From the NCBI GenBank assembly GCA_015654475.1, contig JAATGV010000008.1:62001-126000 (forward strand): a DNA stretch of 64,000 nt, read 5' to 3'. A program made the translations under genes and the position numbers. The notes under the pieces are model-generated. The model was not told where the DNA came from and ran no database searches. It saw only the letters and a list, made by a program, of their open reading frames with translations. Within the stretch, counting starts at the first letter, position 1. Every line of letters begins with the position of its first letter. The stretch comes from Actinomycetales bacterium (GTDB lineage Bacteria; Actinomycetota; Actinomycetes; Actinomycetales; Microbacteriaceae). Below are positions 1 to 8,832 of the stretch, piece after piece.

Positions 1-854
1 TCGCGCACCTGCCACGGGGAGAGGCGTATGACTGGATTACCCGCGATGACTTCGCCATACAGCCAGTCGACGAGTGACTGCGTCAGCGCGGTGATCGCCG
101 CGATTTCGCGAATCGTGGCTACCGCGTCGCTCACGCGCAGTTCCACGGTGCCGAAGTGCGCTGCCGGGCGAATGTCCCAGCGATTCTCGGTAGGCGCCTC
201 GATGGTTCCCGACGCAAAAAGATCTGCGATGTACGCCTCGTATTGCTGCCAGGTGTCGAACGCGTAGGGCAGGCCCGCTGTCGGAAGTTGTTGAAACAGC
301 ATGGTGCGGTTCGAAGCATAGCCTGTTGCGGTGCCTTCCCAGAATGGGCTGGAAGCACTGAGCGCCAACAAATGGGGGATATATGGCAGCAGGCCCTGGA
401 TGATGGGGAAGACCGCGTCGCGACGCTCCACACCCACATGTACATGAATGCCGTAAATCAGCATCGATCGTCCCCACCATTGGGTGCGCTCGATGAGGCG
501 GTCGTAGCGTTTGCTGGATGTGACGGGTTCGTCGGCGGCAATGGCGAATGGATGCGTGCCCGCGCCGATCAGGCGAAGTCCGCGTTCGTGCGCTACGCCA
601 CCGACGGCGCTGCCGATGGATGCGAGTTCGGCGACCGCGGATGCCACCCGTGAGTGGATTCCGGTATCGATTTCAACGGTGTTGAGCAGGAGCTCTTTGC
701 TCAGTCGCGGCGCGAGTGCTGGCTGGCGTGCGCTGAGCTCGGCGATCACCTCGTGACCGTCGGCGACGAGGGCGCGCGTAGCACGGTCGATGAGAGCTAG
801 CTCCCATTCCACACCGATTGTCGATCGCTGCGACGATGCAAAAGTGATCTCCAC
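1..854 (-). CDS. Carboxylate-amine ligase, YbdK/GCS2 family (C-terminus outside window)
   Basis: The minus-strand frame stays open from a GTG at 854 to the window edge, giving 284 codons without a stop. Segments typical of YbdK-type glutamate-cysteine ligase-like enzymes are visible: an N-terminal IGVEWELAL, a central LIYGIHVHVGVE near residue 132, then VELRVSDAVAT, GEVIAGNPVI and RLSPWQVR near the visible end. Family members form an ATP-dependent amide bond between a glutamate-type carboxylate and an amine. The natural substrate is usually unknown, and gamma-glutamylcysteine formation is one option. It is divergent from rpsP with a 290-bp gap. No good Shine-Dalgarno site precedes the GTG, so the start is moderately uncertain. 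Confidence 0.85.
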   Translation of the reverse strand, partial: MEITFASSQRSTIGVEWELALIDRATRALVADGHEVIAELSARQPALAPRLSKELLLNTVEIDTGIHSRVASAVAELASIGSAVGGVAHERGLRLIGAGTHPFAIAADEPVTSSKRYDRLIERTQWWGRSMLIYGIHVHVGVERRDAVFPIIQGLLPYIPHLLALSASSPFWEGTATGYASNRTMLFQQLPTAGLPYAFDTWQQYEAYIADLFASGTIEAPTENRWDIRPAAHFGTVELRVSDAVATIREIAAITALTQSLVDWLYGEVIAGNPVIRLSPWQVR

Positions 855-983
855 ACTGCGATTATTGCGCAGAGCCCGAGCGAAATGACGCACGCTCGAC
901 ACAGATTGACACAATATGCCGAGAAAAGGGTTCCGATGTATTCGTCCGTCCGCGAAAGCTATGAGGAACAGGCACGCGGGGTG

Positions 984-1013
984 TTAGCGGTACTGGGCAA
1001 AGTGTGGCAGAAT
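984..1013 (+). promoter_or_regulatory. Candidate rpsP operon promoter
   Basis: A TTAGCG box and a CAGAAT box lie 18 bp apart about 130 bp before the rpsP start, in the 290-bp gap between divergent genes. This fits a housekeeping sigma promoter but neither box is a consensus match. The 10-mer CATACAGGAG then occurs twice in the leader, at 1028-1037 and 1131-1140. The second copy is the rpsP ribosome-binding site. No other gene is visible in this gap. Confidence 0.4.
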
Positions 1014-1144
1014 GGGGCGTTGTTGTCATACAGGAGGCTCGACCCTCTATCCAGTGCCTGCATGACCCATTGAGCTTCGATGGCGTGGTATCCCCACTCC
1101 AGGCCGTCACACAGTTCGCACACCAACTGACATACAGGAGAATT

Positions 1145-1579
1145 GTGTCCGTCAAAATTCGTTTGAAGCGCCTCGGCAAGATCCGCGCCCCGTTTTACCG
1201 CATCGTCGTTGCGGACTCGCGCTCAAAGCGCGACGGCCGTGTGATCGAAGAAATCGGCAAGTACCATCCCACCGAAGATCCCTCGTTCATCGAGGTCAAC
1301 TCCGAGCGCGCGCAGTACTGGCTCTCTGTTGGCGCGCAGCCGACAGAACATGTGCTCGCCATCCTCAAGCTCACCGGCGACTGGGGCATCTACAAGGGCG
1401 AAAAGGGTGCCAAGAACACGGTTCGTGTTGCAGAGCCCAAGGCTGAGTTTGTCATCGATGCGGCAAAGAAGTCGGTTGTCAGGCCCAAGCCTGAGAAGAA
1501 AGCCGAAGCGCCTGCAGCCGAGGCCGAAGCGCCTGCAGCAGAAGTTGAGGCACCCGCCGAAGCCCCCGTCGAGGCGTAA
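1145..1579 (+). CDS. rpsP: 30S ribosomal protein S16
   Basis: This 144-residue protein is S16, a small-subunit protein needed for 30S assembly. It begins [11 protein letters not shown] and continues with [12 protein letters not shown] and the conserved GKYHP stretch. GTG at 1145 is preceded by CAGGAG at 1134-1139. Bacterial S16 is usually 80-100 residues. The last ~40 residues here are a low-complexity tail of Lys, then Ala, Glu and Pro, as often seen in actinobacterial S16. It is first in the rpsP-khpA-rimM-trmD operon, with 5 bp to the next gene. Confidence 0.97.
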   Translation: MSVKIRLKRLGKIRAPFYRIVVADSRSKRDGRVIEEIGKYHPTEDPSFIEVNSERAQYWLSVGAQPTEHVLAILKLTGDWGIYKGEKGAKNTVRVAEPKAEFVIDAAKKSVVRPKPEKKAEAPAAEAEAPAAEVEAPAEAPVEA

Positions 1580-1584
1580 CCTTT

Positions 1585-1827
1585 ATGACCCAGCTTGCAC
1601 CCGCTGTTGAGCATCTCGTCAAGGGAATCGTCGACAACCCAGATGACGTGGTCGTCTCTGAGAAGTCGACATCCCGTGGGGATCTCGTCGAAATTCGCGT
1701 CCACCCAGACGACCTTGGCCGAGTCATCGGTCGGTCGGGGCGCACTGCGACCTCCATCCGCACTCTCGTTTCGGCGCTCGCCGGATCGCGCCGTGTGCGG
1801 GTAGACGTCGTAGACACCGACTTCTAG
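1585..1827 (+). CDS. khpA: KH-domain RNA-binding protein KhpA
   Basis: This 80-residue protein is one KH domain. The RNA-contacting GxxG loop is visible as IGRSGR at residues 48-53, within GRVIGRSGRTATSIRTLV. KhpA (formerly YlqC/UPF0109) binds RNA, pairs with KhpB in other bacteria, and affects cell elongation and division there. It lies between rpsP and rimM, its standard place in Gram-positive genomes. Its stop is 3 bp before the rimM GTG, so coupled translation is likely. Length is normal for the family. Confidence 0.95.
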   Translation: MTQLAPAVEHLVKGIVDNPDDVVVSEKSTSRGDLVEIRVHPDDLGRVIGRSGRTATSIRTLVSALAGSRRVRVDVVDTDF

Positions 1828-1830
1828 TCG

Positions 1831-2556
1831 GTGTCTAGCGTCATGTTGAGGCTTCGTGTCGCCCGGTTGACCAAGGCGCACGGTCTCAAAGGTGGGATCA
1901 AGCTTGAGTTGTACACGGACGACCCGAAGGCACGTTTCGTGCCGGGGGCGCAGTTCCACATGCAGGTTCCCGAAACCTCGCCGTGGTTCAACACGACCAT
2001 CACGCTCGCCGAGCTACGTTGGTACAACTCGCATCCAGTCGCGTTTTTCAAAGAGATTCCCGACCGCACGGCCGCGGAATCGGCGGTGAAAGCCATCTTG
2101 TTGCTCGATCAAGATGAGACGCAACTACCCGACGAGCCGAGCGCCTGGTACGACCATCAGCTTGTCGGCCTAGACGTATACCGCGACGGCGTCCTCGTCG
2201 GGGAAATCGCCGCGGTCGAGCACATGCCCGCTCAAGACTTGCTTGCCGTTCGTGTCTTGGACGACGCCACCGGGGAGAGCCGCGAGGTGCTAGTGCCGTT
2301 CGTCGCAGCGTTTGTTCCTGAGGTGGACATTGCCGCCGGGCGGGTCATAGTGACTCCGCCGCTCGGGCTTTTCGAGACGATAGATGACGAGGACGAGCCT
2401 TCTCAGTCGGCGGCCGCTCACTCGGCGACTGCCGCTGGTGCAGCATCCATCCCCTCCGATTCGGCCGTTCCCGATTCGTCGCTCCCAGATACTTCGACTT
2501 CTTCGGCCTCAGGAACGTCGGCTACCGAATCGACGGCGAACCCCCATGCGGGTTGA
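1831..2556 (+). CDS. rimM: 16S rRNA maturation factor RimM
   Basis: This is RimM, which binds S19 and helps mature the head of the 30S subunit. The N-terminal RimM fold starts [20 protein letters not shown]. The C-terminal PRC-barrel-like part includes [21 protein letters not shown] and a terminal TPPLGL. RimM is usually ~170 residues. At 241 this one has a ~65-residue tail rich in Ser, Ala, Asp and Thr after residue ~175. GTG at 1831 follows khpA by 3 bp. The 3' end overlaps trmD by 11 bp, so the tail's last codons also encode the TrmD N-terminus. Confidence 0.95.
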   Translation: MSSVMLRLRVARLTKAHGLKGGIKLELYTDDPKARFVPGAQFHMQVPETSPWFNTTITLAELRWYNSHPVAFFKEIPDRTAAESAVKAILLLDQDETQLPDEPSAWYDHQLVGLDVYRDGVLVGEIAAVEHMPAQDLLAVRVLDDATGESREVLVPFVAAFVPEVDIAAGRVIVTPPLGLFETIDDEDEPSQSAAAHSATAAGAASIPSDSAVPDSSLPDTSTSSASGTSATESTANPHAG

Positions 2557-3277
2557 TATCGTCACGATTTTTCCCGATTTCTTCGACGTGCTAGACGTCT
2601 CATTGATCGGTAAAGCCAACCAGGCAGGGATACTGAATCTCAGGATCCACGACCTGCGTGACTATACCGATGACAGACATCGCACAGTTGACGACACTCC
2701 CTATGGTGGCGGCGCCGGCATGGTGATGAAGCCCGAGCCCTGGGGCCGCGCGCTCGATCGAATTATCGGTCTTTCGCCGACGGGCGATCCGCTTGTCATC
2801 TTCACATCTCCTGCAGGCGAGGTATTTACACAGACTGCCGCTCGCCAGCTGTCCCGCGAAGACCACATCGTGATATGTTGCGGTCGGTATGAGGGCATCG
2901 ACCAGCGCGTCATCGACGACACGACGAACCGGGCTCGGACGGTGACCATGAGCATCGGGGACTATGTGCTCAATGGCGGGGAAGTTGCGGCGCTTGCCAT
3001 CGTGGAAGCGGTTGGCCGACTCGTCCCCGGCGTTGTGGGAAACCCCGAATCGCTTGTCGAAGAATCGCATGAAGACGGCTTGCTGGAATATCCGAGCTAT
3101 ACGAAGCCTGCCACGTGGCGCGGACTCGATGTGCCAGACGTCCTGCTGAGTGGAAACCATAAGCTCATTGCATCCTGGCGTCAGCAACAGCGGATCGAGC
3201 GTACGCGCGCGATACGTCCAGATCTTCTGCCAGGTCCCGAGGTCGAGGACGACCCTGGATCTTCCTCCGGGCAATAG
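2546..3277 (+). CDS. trmD: tRNA (guanine-N1-)-methyltransferase
   Basis: TrmD uses S-adenosylmethionine to make m1G37 in tRNAs and so prevents +1 frameshifting. The 243-residue protein has full family length. It starts [13 protein letters not shown] and shows [12 protein letters not shown] at residues 53-62. The trefoil-knot cofactor site is seen as CGRYEGID (112-119) and [11 protein letters not shown] (136-146). ATG at 2546 lies inside the end of rimM, an 11-bp overlap that implies coupling. It closes the rpsP operon. Confidence 0.98.
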   Translation: MRVDIVTIFPDFFDVLDVSLIGKANQAGILNLRIHDLRDYTDDRHRTVDDTPYGGGAGMVMKPEPWGRALDRIIGLSPTGDPLVIFTSPAGEVFTQTAARQLSREDHIVICCGRYEGIDQRVIDDTTNRARTVTMSIGDYVLNGGEVAALAIVEAVGRLVPGVVGNPESLVEESHEDGLLEYPSYTKPATWRGLDVPDVLLSGNHKLIASWRQQQRIERTRAIRPDLLPGPEVEDDPGSSSGQ

Positions 3278-3395
3278 GGCGCGGATAGGCTGACGACCAG
3301 CGGCGAAGGTGCCAGCGATTTTCAGGGCAGTGTCAGGGTTGGGTTCTGTGACACCCCGTTACACAACCGTCATCGCAAGGTGCGAAACTAGAGCG

Positions 3396-4163
3396 ATGAC
3401 TTCTTTGGCCGATACCTCCGGCGACGCAGACTTGACGACTGAACGCAGGCCTCTGCTCGCGATCCTCGACATCACCGATGTGCGTACCTATGACCCCGCG
3501 TATGAGGCTGTTCGCAAGGAGCTGACGGAGCGAATTGTGCGGCGTACCCGCGATTCCGGATGGGATGCTCGCGTCGTCTATGCAGAGAAGGGGACGCTCG
3601 CCGAGGTCGAGGAGCAGGTGGCGGGTGCCGACGCCCTGCTCGTGGCCGGCGGCGAAGATGTGCATCCACAGTTTTATGGGGCGCCGACTGGCTATGTGCG
3701 CGAGGGGGCGCACTTTGCGAATGCTGACGCAAACCAGATCGAGATCGTACGGCATGCTGTGTCGGCAGGCGCGCCGGTTCTCGGCATCTGTCGCGGCCTG
3801 CAGATCATCAACGTCGCCCTTGGCGGAACCTTGACCACCGACCTAGGCGACCGGACCATCCACCGCGATTTCGACTCGATTCGTGACGCATTTGTCGAGC
3901 ATCCTGTGAACATCACCGAGGGCTCGGCTCTGGCGGATGAACTCGGCACGCAGATCACAAGCGTCAGTGCGCATCATCAGGCGATCGAGCGGCTCGGCGA
4001 AGGGCTTGTCGCGATCGCCACCGCGCCGGACGGCGTGATTGAAGCGGTCGTACACGAGACGGCTCCCGTATTGGCCGTGCAGTGGCACCCCGAGACCGCC
4101 ATCGCTGATGAGAACCAGTTCCCTGCACTGCTGAAGGCGGTTGTGCGACAGGCGGTGCACTAG
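3396..4163 (+). CDS. Class I glutamine amidotransferase-like hydrolase (gamma-Glu-GABA hydrolase type, PuuD-like)
   Basis: This 255-residue protein has the class I amidotransferase triad: Cys132 in [10 protein letters not shown], and His231 and Glu233 in [14 protein letters not shown] and SAHHQAI are typical of the peptidase C26 / gamma-glutamyl-GABA hydrolase group. Such enzymes cut gamma-glutamyl bonds, for example in gamma-glutamylputrescine breakdown, but related proteins have other substrates. No gamma-glutamylputrescine synthetase is nearby. I chose ATG 3396 because the homologous region begins soon after it. GTG 3309 in the same frame would add 29 atypical residues. It is an extra gene between trmD and rplS. 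Confidence 0.85.
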   Translation: MTSLADTSGDADLTTERRPLLAILDITDVRTYDPAYEAVRKELTERIVRRTRDSGWDARVVYAEKGTLAEVEEQVAGADALLVAGGEDVHPQFYGAPTGYVREGAHFANADANQIEIVRHAVSAGAPVLGICRGLQIINVALGGTLTTDLGDRTIHRDFDSIRDAFVEHPVNITEGSALADELGTQITSVSAHHQAIERLGEGLVAIATAPDGVIEAVVHETAPVLAVQWHPETAIADENQFPALLKAVVRQAVH

Positions 4164-4180
4164 CCCAAGTTTGCACCCGA

Positions 4181-4209
4181 TTGCGGTGCTGGCCGGGCTG
4201 TGCAAGAAT
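4181..4209 (+). promoter_or_regulatory. Candidate rplS promoter
   Basis: TTGCGG at 4181-4186 and AAGAAT at 4204-4209 are separated by exactly 17 bp, a good sigma-A-type arrangement, 125 bp before the rplS start. Transcription would begin near 4216, just ahead of the inverted repeat at 4220-4268. Confidence 0.55.
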
Positions 4210-4219
4210 GAGTCTTTGT

Positions 4220-4268
4220 GCTTCGGCGCCCAGACTCTGCCTCGGGGGAGTGGGCACGATGCCGAAGC
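4220..4268 (+). promoter_or_regulatory. Structured 5' leader of rplS (possible autoregulatory element)
   Basis: An outer perfect 8-bp inverted repeat (GCTTCGGC 4220-4227, GCCGAAGC 4261-4268) encloses a second pair (GCCCA 4228-4232, TGGGC 4251-4255) and a possible inner ACTC/GAGT pair. The transcript should fold into one interrupted stem-loop of about 49 nt. Ribosomal protein operons often carry such leaders for feedback by the protein. L19 leaders are known in Firmicutes, and I cannot match this one to a described family. There is no U-tract, so a simple terminator is unlikely. Confidence 0.55.
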
Positions 4269-4333
4269 AAAACTCTGAACTTAACTTATCTGAACCGCGC
4301 CTGACCCGATGCAGACGCAGAGAGCGAACTACC

Positions 4334-4675
4334 ATGCATACCCTCGACGAATTCGACGCACCAAAGCTGCGTACCGACATCCCGGAGTTCTGGGTGGGTG
4401 ACACCGTGAAGGTGCACGTGAACATCATCGAAGGTTCGCGCAGCCGTGTGCAGGTGTTCCAGGGCGTTGTGATCGGCCGGTCCGGGCATGGCATTCGCGC
4501 CACATTCACGGTTCGTAAGGTCAGCTTCCAGGTCGGTGTCGAGCGCACGTTCCCCGTGCACTCCCCAATCCTCGAGAGCATCGAAGTCGTCACTCGTGGC
4601 GACGTTCGCCGTGCCAAGCTCTACTACCTGCGCTCGCTACGCGGCAAAGCTGCCAAGATCAAAGAGAAGCGTTAG
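4334..4675 (+). CDS. rplS: 50S ribosomal protein L19
   Basis: L19 sits at the 30S-50S interface. The 113-residue protein has normal length and carries the signature stretches [22 protein letters not shown] and the C-terminal [15 protein letters not shown]. The ATG lies after a structured leader with its own likely promoter and is followed by a stem-loop terminator, so it is probably monocistronic. It is in the usual position before lepB. Confidence 0.98.
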   Translation: MHTLDEFDAPKLRTDIPEFWVGDTVKVHVNIIEGSRSRVQVFQGVVIGRSGHGIRATFTVRKVSFQVGVERTFPVHSPILESIEVVTRGDVRRAKLYYLRSLRGKAAKIKEKR

Positions 4676-4706
4676 TTTTTCGCTGCCGTCCGCGGCAGGC
4701 ATGAGA

Positions 4707-4733
4707 GGCCCCGAGACACACGTGTCCGGGGCT
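4707..4733 (+). terminator. Intrinsic terminator after rplS
   Basis: A GC-rich inverted repeat (GCCCCG paired with CGGGGC, extended by GACA/TGTC across a short loop) lies 30 bp after the rplS stop. A mixed T/G run follows rather than a clean T-tract, so termination strength is uncertain. Confidence 0.6.
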
Positions 4734-4826
4734 TCGGTGTTTCTCGGCATTCAGCCAACATGCATGGCCGATTATCGGGGCGCGCCTAGACTTGAACGCA
4801 TTCTTTTACATAAGTGAGGACGTGCT

Positions 4827-5642
4827 GTGAACCACGAGGATGGCGGGGGTATCCAAGTGCCTGACGTTCCCCAGACGCGGCGGGAGGCCCAGGGGGCAGA
4901 AAGGCGCCGTCGCCTTCGTCCGAGAAACAGCGTGCTTGCATTTCTCTTCGACTTTGTCATCGTGGTCCTGATCGCCCTCGTCGCATCATGGGCGGTGCGA
5001 ACCTTTCTGTTCCGTTCGTTTTACGTGCCATCGGAGTCGATGGTCTCCACCCTTGACGTCAACGACCGAATCATCGTCAACAACTTGTATCCCAACGTTT
5101 TCGGGCTCGAGCGGGGCGATATCGTCGTGTTCAAAGACCCGGGCGGATGGCTCACTGATTCCGGTCCGGTGCCCGCATCCACCAATCCATTGGCGGTTGT
5201 CGGCAACGGAGTCGCGTCACTGTTCGGCCTTGGCGCCCAGGAGTCGAACGAATATCTGGTGAAACGAGTCATCGGTCTGCCTGGTGACACAGTGCAGTGT
5301 TGCGATGCGAGCGGTCGGCTGCAGATCAATGGTGTCTCGATCGACGAAACCTACCTGGACCCGGGCGTTGCACCGTCTCTCCAAGAGTTCTCGGCGAACG
5401 TTCCCCAAGGCTCGATCTGGGTGATGGGCGACAATCGCGAGCATTCTGCCGACTCGCGAGCGAACACCTCGAAGCCCACCCGAGGGTTCGTGCCGTTATC
5501 CAACGTGGTCGGGCGAGCAGTTGTGATCTCGTGGCCGGTGTCCCGCTGGACGGGCCTCGACAACTATTCGTCCGTATTCGCCGCGGTGCCGGACGCCGTG
5601 TCGTCGAAGTCGGCATCGGCGTCATCGAGTTCGTCTCAGTAA
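4827..5642 (+). CDS. lepB: Signal peptidase I
   Basis: This membrane serine protease removes Sec and Tat signal peptides. After a charged cytoplasmic N-terminus there is one membrane segment at about residues 36-60. The catalytic Ser71 is in YVPSESM, and the general-base Lys146 is in YLVKRVIGLPGD. The box GDNREHSADSR follows. At 271 residues it has a ~15-residue Ser/Ala tail. GTG 4827 has a GAGG site 8 bp upstream. Its stop shares one base with the rnhB start. Confidence 0.96.
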   Translation: MNHEDGGGIQVPDVPQTRREAQGAERRRRLRPRNSVLAFLFDFVIVVLIALVASWAVRTFLFRSFYVPSESMVSTLDVNDRIIVNNLYPNVFGLERGDIVVFKDPGGWLTDSGPVPASTNPLAVVGNGVASLFGLGAQESNEYLVKRVIGLPGDTVQCCDASGRLQINGVSIDETYLDPGVAPSLQEFSANVPQGSIWVMGDNREHSADSRANTSKPTRGFVPLSNVVGRAVVISWPVSRWTGLDNYSSVFAAVPDAVSSKSASASSSSSQ

Positions 5643-6274
5643 TGCCAGTCATCGAGCCCAGCCTGGACTGGGAGGTGGAACTGCTGGCTTCTGGCGCTCC
5701 GTTTGCGATTGGTGTCGATGAGGTTGGGCGAGGTGCCATCGCTGGCCCGGTTGCTGTCGGTGCCGTTGCCGTCGGGCAGGATGTGGGCCAACCCCCGGCT
5801 GGGATTCGCGACTCCAAGTTGTTGTCCGCCAAACGGCGCGAGGGCCTGTATGGGCCGATCGGTGCCTGGGCTCCAAAGCATGCTGTCGGCTTCGTGGGTG
5901 CGCGTACTGTTGATAGCGCCGGTATCATGCATTCGCTCGGTGTTGCTGCGGCTGCGGCGATTCATGCGCTTGGGATTCCCGACGAATTACTCAGCAGGTC
6001 GGTGGTCATTCTGGATGGATCGTTCGACTACCTCTCTCCGCATGTGCCTGGAGTGCAGGTGCGACCACGCGTCAAAGCGGACCGTGATTGTCTTTCCGTT
6101 GCGGCCGCATCGGTGATTGCAAAGGTGGAACGTGACAATTACATGGTCGCTATCAACGACACTTTTCCCGGCTATGGGTTCGAGCGCCATAAGGGCTATG
6201 GTTCGGCGTATCATCAGGCCGCTATTCATGAGCATGGCCCATGTGCGGAACATCGCCTCAGCTGGATTCACTGA
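5642..6274 (+). CDS. rnhB: Ribonuclease HII
   Basis: RNase HII cuts the RNA strand of RNA-DNA hybrids and starts removal of misincorporated ribonucleotides. The acidic active site is visible: DEVGRG with Asp26 and Glu27, DSKLL, the ILDGSFDYL aspartate, and VKADRDCLSVAAASVIAK. FERHKGYG near the C-terminus is also characteristic. The 210-residue length is normal. ATG overlaps the lepB TAA by one base, so the two genes are probably coupled. Confidence 0.97.
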   Translation: MPVIEPSLDWEVELLASGAPFAIGVDEVGRGAIAGPVAVGAVAVGQDVGQPPAGIRDSKLLSAKRREGLYGPIGAWAPKHAVGFVGARTVDSAGIMHSLGVAAAAAIHALGIPDELLSRSVVILDGSFDYLSPHVPGVQVRPRVKADRDCLSVAAASVIAKVERDNYMVAINDTFPGYGFERHKGYGSAYHQAAIHEHGPCAEHRLSWIH

Positions 6275-6357
6275 CTTGCGTGCCGTTCGATCACGCCGCT
6301 CAACATTTACTGGGGCAAGGCAATCGATGCCGATAACCCCGTTAGGATGAATGCACG

Positions 6358-6681
6358 ATGGATGACGAGGATTTTGACGACTACGAACGCGAGGCGGAGC
6401 TTGCGCTCTATCGCGAGTACCGTGATGTCGTCAGTATGTTTCAGTACGTGATCGAGACGGAGCGTCGGTTTTATCTGGCGAACGACGTGCAACTCGTCCG
6501 GCAAGAGGCCGATAACGACTTCTACTTCGAGTTGACCTTGACCGACGTGTGGGTCTGGGATGTGTACCGGTCGAACCGTTTTGCGAAGTCGGTGCGGGTG
6601 CTCACTTTCAAAGATGTCAACGTCGAGGAGCTTTCTGCCAAGGAGCTCGAATTGCCGACCGAGTTGTCGCTCGACGAATAG
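6358..6681 (+). CDS. DUF2469 family protein
   Basis: This 107-residue acidic protein matches the DUF2469 family, which is nearly restricted to Actinomycetota and almost always follows rnhB. It begins MDDEDFDDYEREAELALYRE and contains ETERRFYLAN and DVWVWDVYR. Its function is not established. There is no membrane segment, signal peptide or known catalytic motif. Its presence is one of the better taxonomic markers in the window. Confidence 0.93.
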   Translation: MDDEDFDDYEREAELALYREYRDVVSMFQYVIETERRFYLANDVQLVRQEADNDFYFELTLTDVWVWDVYRSNRFAKSVRVLTFKDVNVEELSAKELELPTELSLDE

Positions 6682-6698
6682 TCGATGCTCGCGTTGCG

Positions 6699-6730
6699 GC
6701 TTCGCTGCTTTGCTGCTTCGCTGCTTCGCC
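6699..6730. repeat. Short tandem repeat, four 8-bp units
   Basis: Four consecutive units close to GCTTCGCT lie between the DUF2469 gene and yraN. The second and fourth copies have one change each. It lies in an otherwise featureless 238-bp spacer. Confidence 0.7.
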
Positions 6731-6919
6731 TTGGGCGTTGGATGGCCGGGTGCACTGCGCTGGGTCCCCGCCCAGGCCATTTCTTCACAGATGTCCTCTT
6801 CGATGAAGTTGTTCCGTTCTGCCAGCTGACTGGCGCCATTGACCAGTCATTCCGGTCATTCTGGTGGCATGACATTTTCAAGAACCACACCCGCAGCAAG
6901 TGTTGATGCCTCCGAGCGG

Positions 6920-7291
6920 ATGGCACACCCACCCACACGCCTCAACAAAGACCAACTCGGCAGACTTGGCGAACAGCTTGCAACTACCTTCTTGACCGAA
7001 CTCGGTTACGAGATTCTCGATCGTAACTGGCGATGCTCGCTGGGTGAACTCGATATCGTGGCGCGCGACGGGGAGGCAGTAGTTTTTGTCGAGGTCAAAA
7101 CACGATCCACCGACCGATATGGGCTGCCGGTCGAAGCCGTCGGGCCGGTCAAACTCGCGCGCATCCGCGGGCTCGCCGGTGAGTGGCTACACGTGCACGA
7201 CTACGCGTTCGGTGCGGTTCGCATCGATGTCATTTCCGTGCTTGGTGTCGGCCCGAATGCCCTCATCGACCATCGCAAAGCGGTGGGGTGA
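6920..7291 (+). CDS. YraN/UPF0102 family endonuclease-like protein
   Basis: This small protein has the restriction endonuclease-like fold core of the UPF0102 family: GRLGEQLA, then EILDRNWRCSLGELDIVARDG and VVFVEVKTRS, which contain the E/D-EVK nuclease-like residues. The role is unproven, and a link to DNA repair or uptake is suggested by its constant place before comM and dprA. ATG 6920 gives 123 residues, the usual length. ATG 6869 in the same frame would add 17 atypical residues. The stop is 2 bp before the GTG of the next gene. Confidence 0.9.
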   Translation: MAHPPTRLNKDQLGRLGEQLATTFLTELGYEILDRNWRCSLGELDIVARDGEAVVFVEVKTRSTDRYGLPVEAVGPVKLARIRGLAGEWLHVHDYAFGAVRIDVISVLGVGPNALIDHRKAVG

Positions 7292-7293
7292 TC

Positions 7294-8832
7294 GTGGGTC
7301 TCGCACGAGTGAGCTCGGTCGCGGTCGTCGGTGTCGATACTCACGTCATCGATGTCGAGGTGGACATCTCGAACGGGTTGCCGTATTTCGCCATTGTCGG
7401 CCTTCCTGATGCAGCTCTCGACGAGGCCAAAAATCGGGTGCGGTCGGCGTTGACCAACTCAGGGCTCGGCTTCCCGATGTCTCGGATCGTTGCCAATCTA
7501 TCCCCGGCGACGCTTCGAAAGACCGGTTCGGGGTTCGACTTGGCCATTGCTGTTGCGCTCCTTGTCGCTCAGGGCGTCGTCGATGCCTCCGTCGTTGACG
7601 GCGTAGTCTTTCTTGGCGAGTTGAGTCTCGACGGGCGGTTGCGGCCGACTCTCGGCGTGTTGCCTGCCGTTCTCGGCGCTCGTGCCGCTGGAGTTCGCCG
7701 TGTGGTCGTGCCGCTCGCCAACCTGGCCGAGGCGGAGCTCGTCGCAGAAATCGACGTGGTCGGCGCTGCCAGCCTTTCCTCCGTTGCTGCCAAGTGCGGC
7801 GCGCACGTGACGGTCTCCGAGCTCGAGCCGATTCTGGCCACCAAACGGGCAGAGTCACCAAACGACTACTCCGACCTTGCCGATGTGGTGGGACAGGTTG
7901 ATGCTGTGAGAGCGCTCGTGGTGGCCGCAGCCGGCCGGCACCATATGCTCGCAGTTGGCCCGCCGGGTGCAGGGAAGTCCCTCCTGGCCTCTCGGCTGCC
8001 TGGCATCCTTCCCGACCTTTCCGACGATGAGGCGTTGCAGGTGACGGCTATTCGCTCCCTTGTCACAGCCGGAACGATCACTGAACTCGTCCGGCGGCCG
8101 CCTCTCGAGGCCCCGCACCATTCGGCGACCGTTCCATCGATTGTCGGAGGGGGAAGCGGCACTATCCGGCCGGGTGCCGCATCCCTTGCTTCTGGTGGTG
8201 TTTTGTTCATCGATGAGGCCGCCGAGTTTCCACGAACAGTGCTCGATGCTCTGCGCCAGAGCCTGGAGTCCGGGCAGATCGTCATTCACCGGGCCACTGG
8301 CTCCGCACATTTTCCGGCGCGCTTTCAGCTCGTGATGGCATCCAATCCGTGTCCATGTGGGATGGATGGCGTGGTCGGCGCAGACTGCACATGCGCTCCC
8401 TCAGTGCGAAGGCGATACCTCGCAAGGCTCAGTGGTCCACTGCTGGACAGGGTGGACATCCAACTCCGGGTGGCAAGAGTCTCGTCATCGGCGCTTCTTG
8501 GCGCATCGGGGCCGGCCGATGGCATGTCGACACGCACCGCTCAAGATCTCGTTGTGAGCGCTCGTGCCGCCGCGGCCAAGCGCCTCGCAGGCACCGAGTG
8601 GAGGGTGAACGCCGAGGTGGCCGGACCGCACCTGCGAGGCAGCCTGCGCCTCGCTCCCCACGCGCGCGCTGCGCTCGACCGATCGCTGGAACGCGGCGCA
8701 ATCTCGATGAGGGGCTATGACCGGGTGCTCCGGTTGGCGTGGACGTGTGCCGATCTCGCCGGGAGGCAGACGCCCACAAGCGAAGATGTCGGAGAAGCAC
8801 TCTTCCTGCGCCAGGTGGTGAGCAGCTCATGA
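7294..8832 (+). CDS. ComM-like Mg chelatase-family AAA+ ATPase
   Basis: This 512-residue protein has the YifB/ComM layout: an N-terminal Lon-protease-like domain (VVGLPDAALDEAK, then VANLSPATLRKTG), a Walker A at about residues 220-230 (VGPPGAGKSLL), a Walker B at GVLFIDEAAEF, and an MG-chelatase C-terminal part with the cysteine-containing PCPCG loop. ComM is a hexameric helicase that drives branch migration when transformed DNA is integrated. The gene is coupled to yraN upstream and overlaps dprA by 4 bp, which supports a DNA-processing role. Confidence 0.93.
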   Translation: MGLARVSSVAVVGVDTHVIDVEVDISNGLPYFAIVGLPDAALDEAKNRVRSALTNSGLGFPMSRIVANLSPATLRKTGSGFDLAIAVALLVAQGVVDASVVDGVVFLGELSLDGRLRPTLGVLPAVLGARAAGVRRVVVPLANLAEAELVAEIDVVGAASLSSVAAKCGAHVTVSELEPILATKRAESPNDYSDLADVVGQVDAVRALVVAAAGRHHMLAVGPPGAGKSLLASRLPGILPDLSDDEALQVTAIRSLVTAGTITELVRRPPLEAPHHSATVPSIVGGGSGTIRPGAASLASGGVLFIDEAAEFPRTVLDALRQSLESGQIVIHRATGSAHFPARFQLVMASNPCPCGMDGVVGADCTCAPSVRRRYLARLSGPLLDRVDIQLRVARVSSSALLGASGPADGMSTRTAQDLVVSARAAAAKRLAGTEWRVNAEVAGPHLRGSLRLAPHARAALDRSLERGAISMRGYDRVLRLAWTCADLAGRQTPTSEDVGEALFLRQVVSSS

